In this document: positions 8,176 through 15,569 of the stretch, piece by piece
How the letters are laid out: each line of letters opens with the position of its first letter
How positions within the stretch are numbered: position 1 is the stretch's first letter
NCBI GenBank assembly: GCA_025655595.1
Contig: JAHXIO010000011.1
Location: 248,001-312,000 of the forward strand
Reading direction: 5' to 3'
Origin: Candidatus Thiodiazotropha sp. (ex Monitilora ramsayi)
GTDB taxonomy: Bacteria; Pseudomonadota; Gammaproteobacteria; Chromatiales; Chromatiaceae
DNA: 64,000 nt
Translations under genes and position numbers: made by a program
Notes under the pieces: model-generated
What the model saw: the letters and a program-made list of their open reading frames with translations, nothing else
What the model was told of the DNA's origin: nothing
Databases searched by the model: none

Positions 8176-8358
8176 TTATCTCTCCGGTAGGCTTCCCGCT
8201 GATAAGCTTGTAGTTTTTATAAATTTCTTTACTGTACTGATTCCCTTTAGCGAACACTCATCACCCTCCGTCGCAATCGCTGAATTGACATAAGCCAGCC
8301 CTAAAAATATCGCCAGAAGGATGATGGCGACCCACCATGTCACCTGATGCGGGCTCAT
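8176..8358 (-). CDS. Small signal-peptide protein overlapping the spanin-like gene
   Basis: 60 residues from the ATG at 8358: an N-terminal hydrophobic segment (VTWWVAIILLAIFLGLAYV) and a short polar tail with one Cys. It overlaps the 3' part of the 147-residue membrane protein in another frame by about 100 bp, an arrangement known for Rz/Rz1 lysis genes. It lacks a convincing lipobox, so an outer-membrane spanin is only a guess. Confidence 0.5.
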   Translation of the reverse strand: MSPHQVTWWVAIILLAIFLGLAYVNSAIATEGDECSLKGISTVKKFIKTTSLSAGSLPER

Positions 8359-8704
8359 ACGAACCCCGCCTCTTTGCCTCCTCTTCGAGGCGCTGACATT
8401 TGTAGTTAACGAGCTGGCACTCATAATCAATTCTCCTCATTTCATTGCGAATCACGCCCATATCGGTCGTGGTCTGATTGCGAAACTCATTGAATTCTGA
8501 CCGGACTTTTTCCCTGTCCTGTCTTGCGCCGTCCTCTACCAGATCGATCCTCGCGTTAAGCCTATCGGCCTCTGAGGGCTGTACATCACGATTACCGAGA
8601 GTGGTGAAAGAACCGAGCCCGGCCGTTCCGCCACCCAATAGAGATATCAGTAAAAACACCCACCACGGGGGCGAGCTCTTGTTTGCATCAGCGGAAGGCG
8701 GCAT
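8261..8704 (-). CDS. Membrane-anchored coiled-coil protein, inner-membrane spanin-like
   Basis: 147 residues: one N-terminal membrane segment (WWVFLLISLLGGGTAGLGSF, about residues 14-33) and then a long charged helix (residues 45-115; RLNARIDLVEDGARQDREKV) predicted as a coiled coil. This topology matches Rz-type inner-membrane spanins, which act in the last step of lysis. It starts at the stop of the DUF1353 gene and lies in a block with an amidase and a lipoprotein, supporting a lysis role. Confidence 0.6.
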   Translation of the reverse strand: MPPSADANKSSPPWWVFLLISLLGGGTAGLGSFTTLGNRDVQPSEADRLNARIDLVEDGARQDREKVRSEFNEFRNQTTTDMGVIRNEMRRIDYECQLVNYKCQRLEEEAKRRGSYEPASGDMVGRHHPSGDIFRAGLCQFSDCDGG

Positions 8705-9133
8705 TTACAGATACTCCTCGCCATCGACAGAGACGTATTGACGGGCCTTATCAATGCTCTCCTTTGTGTGACGTTTCCACACGCCACCGCCGCCCATACG
8801 AACGGCCCAGAACATGATTGAGGCTTTCCACGCCGGAACATTGAGGGAGAGCATTGCCGCTTTAAAGATGTTGTCGGCAACTTCGCGAGGCAAGAGCTCA
8901 GAGGCATAGAGGCCATCGTGTATCAGCGCAGCGCCGACATATCGTCCGGTAAAAGGACCGCCGATCAATCGCCAGAATAGGCGTGGGATAGATGCGCCAT
9001 CGGTTTCCATGCCAGGCAGTACGGTAATCCTGACCAGCTCCTGATAGAGATAGGAGATTTCAGAATCAACCCGCCAGAGTTCCTTTCCCTGGACAGGTCT
9101 GGAGATTTTGATTTCACCCAACCAACACATCAC
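8705..9133 (-). CDS. DUF1353 phage protein
   Basis: 142 residues with the DUF1353 signature TDGASIPRLFWRLIGGP followed by AALIHDGLY. The family is found in tailed phages and prophages, often near lysis genes; its biochemical function is not established. It starts 5 bp after the lipoprotein stop and joins the spanin-like gene directly. No signal peptide. Confidence 0.8.
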   Translation of the reverse strand: MMCWLGEIKISRPVQGKELWRVDSEISYLYQELVRITVLPGMETDGASIPRLFWRLIGGPFTGRYVGAALIHDGLYASELLPREVADNIFKAAMLSLNVPAWKASIMFWAVRMGGGGVWKRHTKESIDKARQYVSVDGEEYL

Positions 9134-9138
9134 TCACC

Positions 9139-9687
9139 TCACAACGCCACAGGCGCAATAGCTGAGGTAATAGTGGCGACATCGGAAAGCACCTGCGTCC
9201 AATTAAGCGCCTCTGGTGATGCGTCAATGGCGTCGTCAATTATGTCGATCAGCTTACCGAGGCGGGTAAGGTCGGCGCGGTAGGATCGGAGCTCGATCTG
9301 TTTGGCAAGTGACAGCTGTGTAATTACCGGTGAGATAATCAGATCTGCTTGCGAAACAAGATCCCTGCCCACAGCAACCATCGGGCGAGCCTGCACACCA
9401 AGCATCACCAGATCTGCGGTCTCGCTTGATGCAGTCATCATACGAACCTGCGCGGCCAGCAGTTCAGCATCGAGCAATAACTTATCGAGTTTGGCCTGGT
9501 CTTCACCCACCATCAGCGGGCGCACCTCATTGACCAGCGTGTTTTTCACCAGCGGTGTCTGGGTATCGAGACGCTTGAGCGATGCAGCAATAGAAAGGCC
9601 GGTCGTCGCCTGGGTGGTAGTGCAGCCATAGAACAAGACACTGATGGCCAGCACAGCGATCATAATTAAGAACATCCGCTTAAACAT
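9139..9687 (-). CDS. Phage-encoded lipoprotein
   Basis: 182 residues with an N-terminal signal and a lipobox LFYGC (Cys22), so it should be lipidated. The mature part is helical and rich in Leu, Ala and Asp. It follows the amidase gene by 22 bp. A lipoprotein beside an amidase and a Rz-like protein could be the outer-membrane partner in lysis, though it is much larger than typical Rz1. Superinfection exclusion is another possibility. Family not recognised. Confidence 0.65.
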   Translation of the reverse strand: MFKRMFLIMIAVLAISVLFYGCTTTQATTGLSIAASLKRLDTQTPLVKNTLVNEVRPLMVGEDQAKLDKLLLDAELLAAQVRMMTASSETADLVMLGVQARPMVAVGRDLVSQADLIISPVITQLSLAKQIELRSYRADLTRLGKLIDIIDDAIDASPEALNWTQVLSDVATITSAIAPVAL

Positions 9688-9709
9688 GGTTCACTCTCCT
9701 GAGTAGGAT

Positions 9710-10108
9710 TTACGCGTTAATAATTCCTGTCTCCTTGCACCAGGCGGAGACATCAAAATTAGGGCAGGTCTTTTTCGGGTCGAGATCCCGATGACCGACA
9801 ACTTTTGCTGATGGGTACAGATCAAGCCACTCTTGCAACAGCAGCTCCAGAGAACGCAGCTGCTCATCAGTGAATTCATCTTTACCAATCAAACAGACAC
9901 CGAGCGACACGCGGTTATAGCGCCTGACATGCGCCCCATGCCAATAGAGCGGGCGGCCCTTCTCTATGGTCCCGTCGCGACGGATGACGGCGTGATAGCC
10001 GATACCGTCAAACTTCTTTTCCTGGTGCCAACGATGAATCTCTGCCGCTGCGACTTCCCGGTTATTGGGAGAGTCGGAACAGTGAACAGTGAGATATTTA
10101 ATGGCCAT
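9710..10108 (-). CDS. N-acetylmuramoyl-L-alanine amidase endolysin
   Basis: 132 residues from the ATG at 10108, which has GGAG 6 bases upstream; a longer frame to 10153 is unlikely. It has the amidase_2/T7-lysozyme pattern: LTVHCSDSPN (zinc His), WHGAHVRRYN, SLGVCLIG and KVVGHRDLDPKKTCPNFD (His and Cys zinc ligands). It cleaves the amide bond between muramic acid and the peptide stem during lysis. No signal peptide, so release needs a holin; none is clearly seen nearby. Confidence 0.9.
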   Translation of the reverse strand: MAIKYLTVHCSDSPNNREVAAAEIHRWHQEKKFDGIGYHAVIRRDGTIEKGRPLYWHGAHVRRYNRVSLGVCLIGKDEFTDEQLRSLELLLQEWLDLYPSAKVVGHRDLDPKKTCPNFDVSAWCKETGIINA

Positions 10109-10182
10109 CATCGGCTCCAATAAAAATGGCCGCAGTCGTGAAACTGCGGCCATTACTTTACGAGACTAATTACTGGCTTTGA

Positions 10183-10401
10183 TCAGTCAGCCTGACCACC
10201 GCCCTCCTCTGCCTCTTCGGGTTCGGGTTTGATGATCACCCCGGCACCGGCTTTGACAATACGATCAATATCTTCATCTTTGAGACCGTAGGTTTTGTCG
10301 GGCAGCTCGATCTCTTTGACTTTCGTACCCGGACCCAAAGCTACCGGCTGTTTGTTTTTTGTCGCCATAACGCGACCTGTGAGTTTCAGCGTATCCGCCA
10401 T
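10183..10401 (-). CDS. Small phage protein downstream of major capsid
   Basis: 72 residues, with KLTGRVMATKNKQPVALGPG and an acidic tail (EPEEAEEGGGQ). It lies between the capsid and amidase genes, where lambda has the FI assembly factor; FI is larger. Function unknown. Confidence 0.6.
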   Translation of the reverse strand: MADTLKLTGRVMATKNKQPVALGPGTKVKEIELPDKTYGLKDEDIDRIVKAGAGVIIKPEPEEAEEGGGQAD

Positions 10402-10458
10402 GATTGACTCCTTAGCAACTAAAAGGGGATGCCCAGCCTAACGGCCAGGCCACTCTGA

Positions 10459-11469
10459 CTAGCCCACGGTTACCGCGACAGATGCATTCACTCTGGCGGG
10501 GATCATCAGTGGTGCAGACTGAGTCATTACTTGTTCTACCGCAGGGTTATCGTTGACCCAGTCCTTAGGAAACTCAGCCATTGCCTGATATCCTGCCTTC
10601 GGGTCTAGAATCGCGCCATGAGCACGAACTCCGTCCACTGCAGCAGATGCAGCGATCACCGTGTTCGTCGGGATGAAGTTATGCTTAACGTCAGCATCAT
10701 CCTTGTAGTAACCCTTGTACACCCATACACGATATGAACCGAGAATGCCCTTGTATTGGACCCATTTCTCATTGTCAGGGCCGAGCTCAAGCTTGCTCTC
10801 AGACCCCCGGCGACTCTCCAGCAGATCTTTAACGCCCTGGAAGGCATACAGCAGCGTCCACGCACCAGAATCCATAATCAGATCGGTGATTGGTGCCTCC
10901 GCCTGATCATTCCATGCCTCAATCTGGGCGAGCGGCTTATTCGGATCGGTCGTGTCAGTCCACACGTTGCCACCGGCAAGCACAATGGTATTACCGGCAT
11001 CACGTTGAAAGTCGACCTCTTGCTCAGGATAGTCCTCTCCAGACACAACAACCTTACCAGTCAACAATGCTTGTGCTGCCATCCACTCCCTACGGCGCTG
11101 AATCTGTTTCCGGTGACTGTCCAGAATGTCCGCAATAATAGCTCGGCGGCGTTGCTCAGGACTCTGAGTGCCACCAATGGGCTCGCCTGGCCTACGGAGC
11201 AGCACACGATCAGGATCAACGACATCAAGTGGTTTCAGATACGCAGGCTCAAAAGTCCTGGTTTCACCACCTTTCGATCTCATCGCCTTGCCAGCCACCA
11301 TCGGAGAGACGAATGGCGCGAGGCGCGCGTCTTCAGCCACCAGATCGAAGTCCAGTTTCTTCTTATTGGAATTATGCTCTTTCGTGAAGAACATATTGAG
11401 CAGAAAAGGCTCGAACGGGTCGAGCCCTTGGACTACCTGCAGGAGGTCATGGGTATCATAGATCTGCAT
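10459..11469 (-). CDS. Major capsid protein (lambda gpE family)
   Basis: 336 residues, the length of lambda gpE (341). Shared features are the N-terminal YDTHDLLQVVQGLDPFEPFLLNMFF, the region ARLAPFVSPMVAGK, the helix with RREWMAAQALLTGKV, and the C-terminal AVEQVMTQSAPLMIP. It builds the HK97-fold procapsid. It follows the decoration protein by 24 bp, as in lambda D-E. Confidence 0.93.
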   Translation of the reverse strand: MQIYDTHDLLQVVQGLDPFEPFLLNMFFTKEHNSNKKKLDFDLVAEDARLAPFVSPMVAGKAMRSKGGETRTFEPAYLKPLDVVDPDRVLLRRPGEPIGGTQSPEQRRRAIIADILDSHRKQIQRRREWMAAQALLTGKVVVSGEDYPEQEVDFQRDAGNTIVLAGGNVWTDTTDPNKPLAQIEAWNDQAEAPITDLIMDSGAWTLLYAFQGVKDLLESRRGSESKLELGPDNEKWVQYKGILGSYRVWVYKGYYKDDADVKHNFIPTNTVIAASAAVDGVRAHGAILDPKAGYQAMAEFPKDWVNDNPAVEQVMTQSAPLMIPARVNASVAVTVG

Positions 11470-11493
11470 TTTAATTCATCCCCTTTGTGACAG

Positions 11494-11856
11494 TTAGCGA
11501 ACAACAATCGCGCTACCGTCAAAGGCTGCGCGCTTCTCGGCGTCTGTGGTGTACCCGGCGTGCCAGACCATTTCACTAGAGCGGAACTCGCCACCAACAT
11601 AGAACTGGCAAGCCTTCGCGGCGGCACTGGCGTCCTGAGCATGGACAAGGATACCAACAGGCACCTCGCTACCATCGACGGCACCAGGGTCACTCAGCAC
11701 CATCTCGCCGCTGGCGGTGATTCGACCCAACACGGCACCGCGCGCAAGGTTCTGGCCAGAAGCCAGTGTGCCGTCATTGGTAACGATCGGCGCGCTACCG
11801 GCAATGAGGTTGTCGGGGCTATGAGTCTCGACAGAACTGGATGCAATCGGTGGCAT
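11494..11856 (-). CDS. Head decoration protein (lambda gpD-like)
   Basis: 120 residues (lambda gpD 110) with a beta-rich core: GQNLARGAVLGRITASGE, PVGILVHAQDAS, CQFYVGGEF. It trimerises on the expanded capsid and stabilises it. It lies between the protease/scaffold gene (2 bp away) and the major capsid gene, the lambda order. Confidence 0.9.
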   Translation of the reverse strand: MPPIASSSVETHSPDNLIAGSAPIVTNDGTLASGQNLARGAVLGRITASGEMVLSDPGAVDGSEVPVGILVHAQDASAAAKACQFYVGGEFRSSEMVWHAGYTTDAEKRAAFDGSAIVVR

Positions 11857-11858
11857 GA

Positions 11859-12266
11859 TTAGGCTCCTTTACGGCCTGTGGCCGCTGCGTGGTCTTTGAG
11901 AATCAACTGACTGGCCGACATCTCGCCGCCGTCAACGGTATCGCTACCGAGACTCGGGTTGTCTTCGGTCCGCATCAGCTTATCCAGGCGAGAGGTTGAC
12001 TCGGCCTCAACAGGCATTTTTTCGAGTGCGGCAATGGCAGCCTCGGCTGGCATCTCGGTATCCGTGGCAAGCGAGATCGCAGCAGTCATACGACCCTCAG
12101 CCGCCTCGGATGTCAGGATTGTGTTGCAGCGGACACGCTCTTCCTGTCGCGCATTCGCTTCGATCAGGCGGGTATCAACAGCGGCCGCTTCCTGTTCGGC
12201 GGCCGCTGCGGCTTCTGTCCCCGCACCGGATTCTGCCGCAGGTTGCGGCGCAGCTGTTTCGCTCAT
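11859..12266 (-). CDS. Internal scaffold protein start (lambda Nu3-like)
   Basis: An internal in-frame ATG at 12266, preceded by GGAG at 9 bases, would yield the last 135 residues of the protease gene as a separate scaffold, as lambda Nu3 is made from within gene C. The product starts MSETAAPQPAAES and is Ala/Glu-rich and helical. Confidence 0.55.
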   Translation of the reverse strand: MSETAAPQPAAESGAGTEAAAAAEQEAAAVDTRLIEANARQEERVRCNTILTSEAAEGRMTAAISLATDTEMPAEAAIAALEKMPVEAESTSRLDKLMRTEDNPSLGSDTVDGGEMSASQLILKDHAAATGRKGA

Positions 12267-13175
12267 GGTGGTTTTCTCCATAGCAGTTGATGAATGAGCG
12301 CGGGAGAACCCCGCGCTGTACTTTGACTTCATCCGCTCAATCAGCGCTTCGCCGGTTGTTACGTCATCAGCCAAATCGATTGCCACGCTTGCATCACCAA
12401 GGAAGATATCCGCCTTGGTGTCTATGATCGCCTGGCGGCTTAAGCCACGATTGCGTTCTTCAACCGCAGCAAACATGTCATAGATAGTGTCGATTTTTTC
12501 CTGAAATCGCCCCTTAACTTCCTTGCTCAAAGGCTGATCCATGTTGCCTTCGACCTTGCGCTCTCCCGCGTAGATATAGGTTGGACTTAATCCGGTCTTG
12601 TTGTTCCATTTGGAAATATCGAGGTGCTTCATAACCACGCCGATCGAGCCGACCTGCGCGGTTTGTGTGACGTTGATACGCTCTGCGCTAGAACCGATCA
12701 AATAACCTGCGGATGCCATACGATCGGCGGCCAATGCCTCTACCGGCTTAACACCGCGCGCCTGGTATATCTTGTCTGCCAGATCAAACGCGCCGTTAAC
12801 AGCGCCACCAGGCGTATCCATGTTGAGCAGGATGGCGCGGACAGCCGGGTCATTCATTGCGCGGGTAAATTTTCGGCTCAGGGCGTCATAACTGGTAATG
12901 CCGGAAAGCGCCTGCATGCCAACCGCTTTGTGGACCATGGTGCCATTGATATCAATGATGCCGATACCACCGTCCACCCAATAACCATTATCAGACCAGA
13001 TAGCGCCATCTGCGGCAGCGAAGGCCATTGGCTCAGGCTGGTCCGGCACTTCGATATCCCACCCGGCTTGTGATAACAGGAATGAAGATAATGCGTCCAA
13101 GCGATCCGCTGTCACGAGATGCGGTTGATTAAAAGCCAGATCGATTAAGAGGTTGTACATAGTTGAGCTCTTCAA
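11859..13175 (-). CDS. Head maturation protease with C-terminal scaffold (lambda gpC-like)
   Basis: 438 residues (lambda gpC 439). Residues 60-290 are an S49/SppA-type serine protease: GIIDINGTMV, LNMDTPGGAVNGAFDLAD, and the nucleophile region ADRMASAGYLIGSSA. Residues 300-435 are low-complexity Ala/Glu and helical, the scaffold. It starts from the ATG at 13175, 50 bp beyond a terminator and 270 bp from the portal-side gene. The protease processes portal and scaffold during head assembly. Confidence 0.9.
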   Translation of the reverse strand: MKSSTMYNLLIDLAFNQPHLVTADRLDALSSFLLSQAGWDIEVPDQPEPMAFAAADGAIWSDNGYWVDGGIGIIDINGTMVHKAVGMQALSGITSYDALSRKFTRAMNDPAVRAILLNMDTPGGAVNGAFDLADKIYQARGVKPVEALAADRMASAGYLIGSSAERINVTQTAQVGSIGVVMKHLDISKWNNKTGLSPTYIYAGERKVEGNMDQPLSKEVKGRFQEKIDTIYDMFAAVEERNRGLSRQAIIDTKADIFLGDASVAIDLADDVTTGEALIERMKSKYSAGFSRAHSSTAMEKTTMSETAAPQPAAESGAGTEAAAAAEQEAAAVDTRLIEANARQEERVRCNTILTSEAAEGRMTAAISLATDTEMPAEAAIAALEKMPVEAESTSRLDKLMRTEDNPSLGSDTVDGGEMSASQLILKDHAAATGRKGA

Positions 13176-13215
13176 CGGGACAGTTGGCCCCGGTTTGCTT
13201 GATTCCCCCTCTCCT

Positions 13216-13246
13216 AAAAAGAAACGCCCTGAACACGTTCAGGGCG
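13216..13246 (-). terminator. Rho-independent terminator inside late operon
   Basis: A 9-10 bp stem CGCCCTGAA/TTCAGGGCG (13225-13246) followed on the minus strand by TTTCTTTTT. It would stop late transcription before the protease gene unless the late antiterminator suppresses it. Confidence 0.75.
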
Positions 13247-13308
13247 ATAAAGGGAGGAAATCGACATAAAAATGTCGCGTATCGCCCCAGCCGAAGGAGA
13301 GACCAAAA

Positions 13309-13449
13309 ATGAAAAAATACAAACGCGCGCGCTGCGCAATCACTGGACGCTTCGTCACACTGCAAGAAGCCGCCCAGCGACCCGAAACCACAGTGGTCGA
13401 GACGGTCTCGATTAAGAGTCCGTCAAGACGCAAACCAATAGACGATTAA
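13309..13449 (+). CDS. Small plus-strand protein of a widespread short family, moron candidate
   Basis: 46 residues on the strand opposite to the late operon; GGAGA lies 8 bases before the ATG. The sequence has CAITGRFVTLQEAAQRP followed by ETTVVETV, like many very short bacterial proteins with a K-Y-R/S-A-x-T-G-R-(Y/F)-V-T start and a TTV(x)E ending, whose function is unknown. It is preceded by a 6-bp hairpin (CGACAT/ATGTCG, 13262-13277). Its 3' end overlaps the DUF6527-like gene by 4 bp. Confidence 0.6.
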   Translation: MKKYKRARCAITGRFVTLQEAAQRPETTVVETVSIKSPSRRKPIDD

Positions 13450-13751
13450 TCAGTCACCCAAGCAGGCAGATCGGGCAGCGGGACTTTTTGTCCCGCCAGC
13501 GCGTGAGTGGAGTCAGGAAGAAATTCCCACACGCCATCTCTTAAAAAACTATGACAGATCTGGCTGCCAATCTTGATCACCATCGACGGCGAGAAGGTAG
13601 GCTTCTCGGTATCATTGTTCCATTGCCACTGTGCGCCTGTACTGACATTCGGGCTGAAAACGTTAAACCGATGCAGCTGCTCACAACCAGGACACCAAAC
13701 CAGCGGCTCATCTGGCAAGCCGATTGCCAACTTGCTACTGAGCCGCTCCAT
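13446..13751 (-). CDS. DUF6527-like phage protein
   Basis: 101 residues with VWCPGCEQLHRF, EKPTFSPSM and CHSFLRDGVWEFLPDSTHAL, a pattern seen in small phage proteins grouped as DUF6527. The CxxC plus His/Cys suggests metal binding. It sits 2 bp downstream of the portal gene, a place with no lambda counterpart. Function unknown. Confidence 0.7.
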   Translation of the reverse strand: MERLSSKLAIGLPDEPLVWCPGCEQLHRFNVFSPNVSTGAQWQWNNDTEKPTFSPSMVIKIGSQICHSFLRDGVWEFLPDSTHALAGQKVPLPDLPAWVTD

Positions 13752-13753
13752 GT

Positions 13754-15352
13754 CTACTGCGCCGGAACTTCTGGCGCATTATAGCCACGCTGGGATTCAG
13801 GACGCGGGACCAAGCCAGACTGTTCCCGATACCGCTGCTCTCTTGCGAGCTGATCAATATTCTCTTGCCAGTCCATCCCACGCCTGGCGCATAGTTCTTC
13901 GAAGGTCAATGAGCCCATGTCCATCTCAAGCTCATCAGCCTTGGCCTCTTTGAGTGGGTCAATCTGCGGCCGTGGCGGCCCAATCCAGCGTCCGCGCGTA
14001 TACGCTGCTTTAGCCTCATAAAAGCCTGGCGCGCGCCTTGGAAGCTTGATCTGTTTCTTATCGATCCCCTCCTCGATAAGCAGCGAAATAATCCATGACC
14101 CAAACCTACCACCGACCAAATCCTTGCGGCCGGTAAAAAAGCTCCACGCTTGATGAAGCCCGGCACGATGACCGCTGTAGTTGGTCTCAGAGTAGTCCCG
14201 CGTGTACATCTCAACAGGCAGATTCTGCCCGGCGGCCATATGGCGGTTATACGCTTTCTCAAAATCTGCGAAATTTGGCCCAGGATGATTAGGCGTGGTG
14301 AAGGTGAACTTCTCGCCAGGAAAGAGATGGGGGATTTTAACCCCGTCCATCTTGACCGCTTCAGCGCCCTTGTAGAATTGATTGATATCGCCCGCCAAGC
14401 CAGCAGCAGCAGTAGACAGCTTTTGAGCATCGATCGCTGCGGCCGCCTGTGCGTAATTGAACTCAGTCTCGATCACTGCCGCATACATCGAGTTGATGAT
14501 GGCCGATTCCAGGGCGTGATTATGGAACTTATCCAACCCGTAACCCTTGGCGATCACCGACGCCAATCCGGTCTTGCCGCGAGACTGTCCTGGGCGCTCT
14601 TGTTCGAAGTGATGGAATACCTTTCCTCTCCCCCACTTTGTTTCTCGGGAAACACGCTTCCATGTGTAAGTCTCAGCCCCAAAAAAACGACTGTCACTAT
14701 CCAGCGCTTTTCGAAACCAATACGCGACTGGCGCGGTCATTCCATCCAATACCACGCCAGCCCTCAAGCGCGCCGAATCGGACTGACCGTCAGGGTTTGA
14801 GAGCCGGGCCGGATCGATCATCTGGATAGCTGTTGAAAGCGGCGAATTGCGTCTTGGCAGCCACTCAGCGACCGCGCATATCTCGCCGGTAGTCAAAAAC
14901 TGCCGATAGGCGATCCCCAGCATCGCCCCAAAGGTCAGGCGGCGTGACGCATCAATCCAGCAATCCGGATCTTCCAGGTAGTTCCTGAGAAATACCTCGA
15001 CCTCTCTTGACCACTCCGCCGCCCAGTCCGCATCTAACCCTAGATACTGATAATCAGGCTTTGACGAAAAACGAAGGCCAGACCCGATGGTATTGTCCAG
15101 ATGAATCTGGAGCGCGCCTGAGATCATGGGATAGTTACGGCCCTGATCCAGAGCACGACCCACCATGGTCTTCATGTCAGGCAAGAGATCCGCATCCGCC
15201 GACCGAAGCGGCGGGGCGTACATCAGCATGTCATGGTCAAAACGAGCACCACGATAAGCGCCACTACTCATGCTGACCATAGGGTCACCATTAACATCCA
15301 CAATCTGCGGCTGTTCTGAGATTTTGACAGGTATATTCATTTCAACCGACAA
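13754..15352 (-). CDS. Portal protein (lambda gpB family)
   Basis: 532 residues, identical in length range to lambda gpB (533). Family features include DHDMLMYAPPLRSADADLLPD, RARDLxRN-like region GRALDQGRNYPMISGALQ, FHHFEQERPGQSRGKT and RDYSETNYSGHRAG. It forms the dodecameric ring through which DNA is packaged. It overlaps the gpW gene by 11 bp and is followed by the DUF6527-like gene. Confidence 0.93.
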   Translation of the reverse strand: MSVEMNIPVKISEQPQIVDVNGDPMVSMSSGAYRGARFDHDMLMYAPPLRSADADLLPDMKTMVGRALDQGRNYPMISGALQIHLDNTIGSGLRFSSKPDYQYLGLDADWAAEWSREVEVFLRNYLEDPDCWIDASRRLTFGAMLGIAYRQFLTTGEICAVAEWLPRRNSPLSTAIQMIDPARLSNPDGQSDSARLRAGVVLDGMTAPVAYWFRKALDSDSRFFGAETYTWKRVSRETKWGRGKVFHHFEQERPGQSRGKTGLASVIAKGYGLDKFHNHALESAIINSMYAAVIETEFNYAQAAAAIDAQKLSTAAAGLAGDINQFYKGAEAVKMDGVKIPHLFPGEKFTFTTPNHPGPNFADFEKAYNRHMAAGQNLPVEMYTRDYSETNYSGHRAGLHQAWSFFTGRKDLVGGRFGSWIISLLIEEGIDKKQIKLPRRAPGFYEAKAAYTRGRWIGPPRPQIDPLKEAKADELEMDMGSLTFEELCARRGMDWQENIDQLAREQRYREQSGLVPRPESQRGYNAPEVPAQ

Positions 15353-15569
15353 ATTTGATGGAGCCGCGCCGACTTGGGTTTAAGCCGTCAGCGTCTGTTT
15401 CACCGCACTCAGCTTCGAGCTCGCGGATATATTTACGAAGCTGATTAACAGTCGCCTGGGTATAACTTGTTTCTGTGCCATTGTGAGAGACCGAGACAAC
15501 CGCCTCACCGATCATCAGATCATGCAGCGCCTGACGGGCTTCTGTAAGTTTTGTAATACAGTCTGTCAT
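15342..15569 (-). CDS. Head-tail joining protein gpW
   Basis: 75 residues (lambda gpW 68) with the gpW core: LTEARQALHDLMIGEAVVSV followed by TQATVNQLRKYIRELE. It plugs the portal after packaging and provides the site for the connector. TAATG overlap with the terminase gene indicates coupled translation. Confidence 0.88.
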   Translation of the reverse strand: MTDCITKLTEARQALHDLMIGEAVVSVSHNGTETSYTQATVNQLRKYIRELEAECGETDADGLNPSRRGSIKFVG

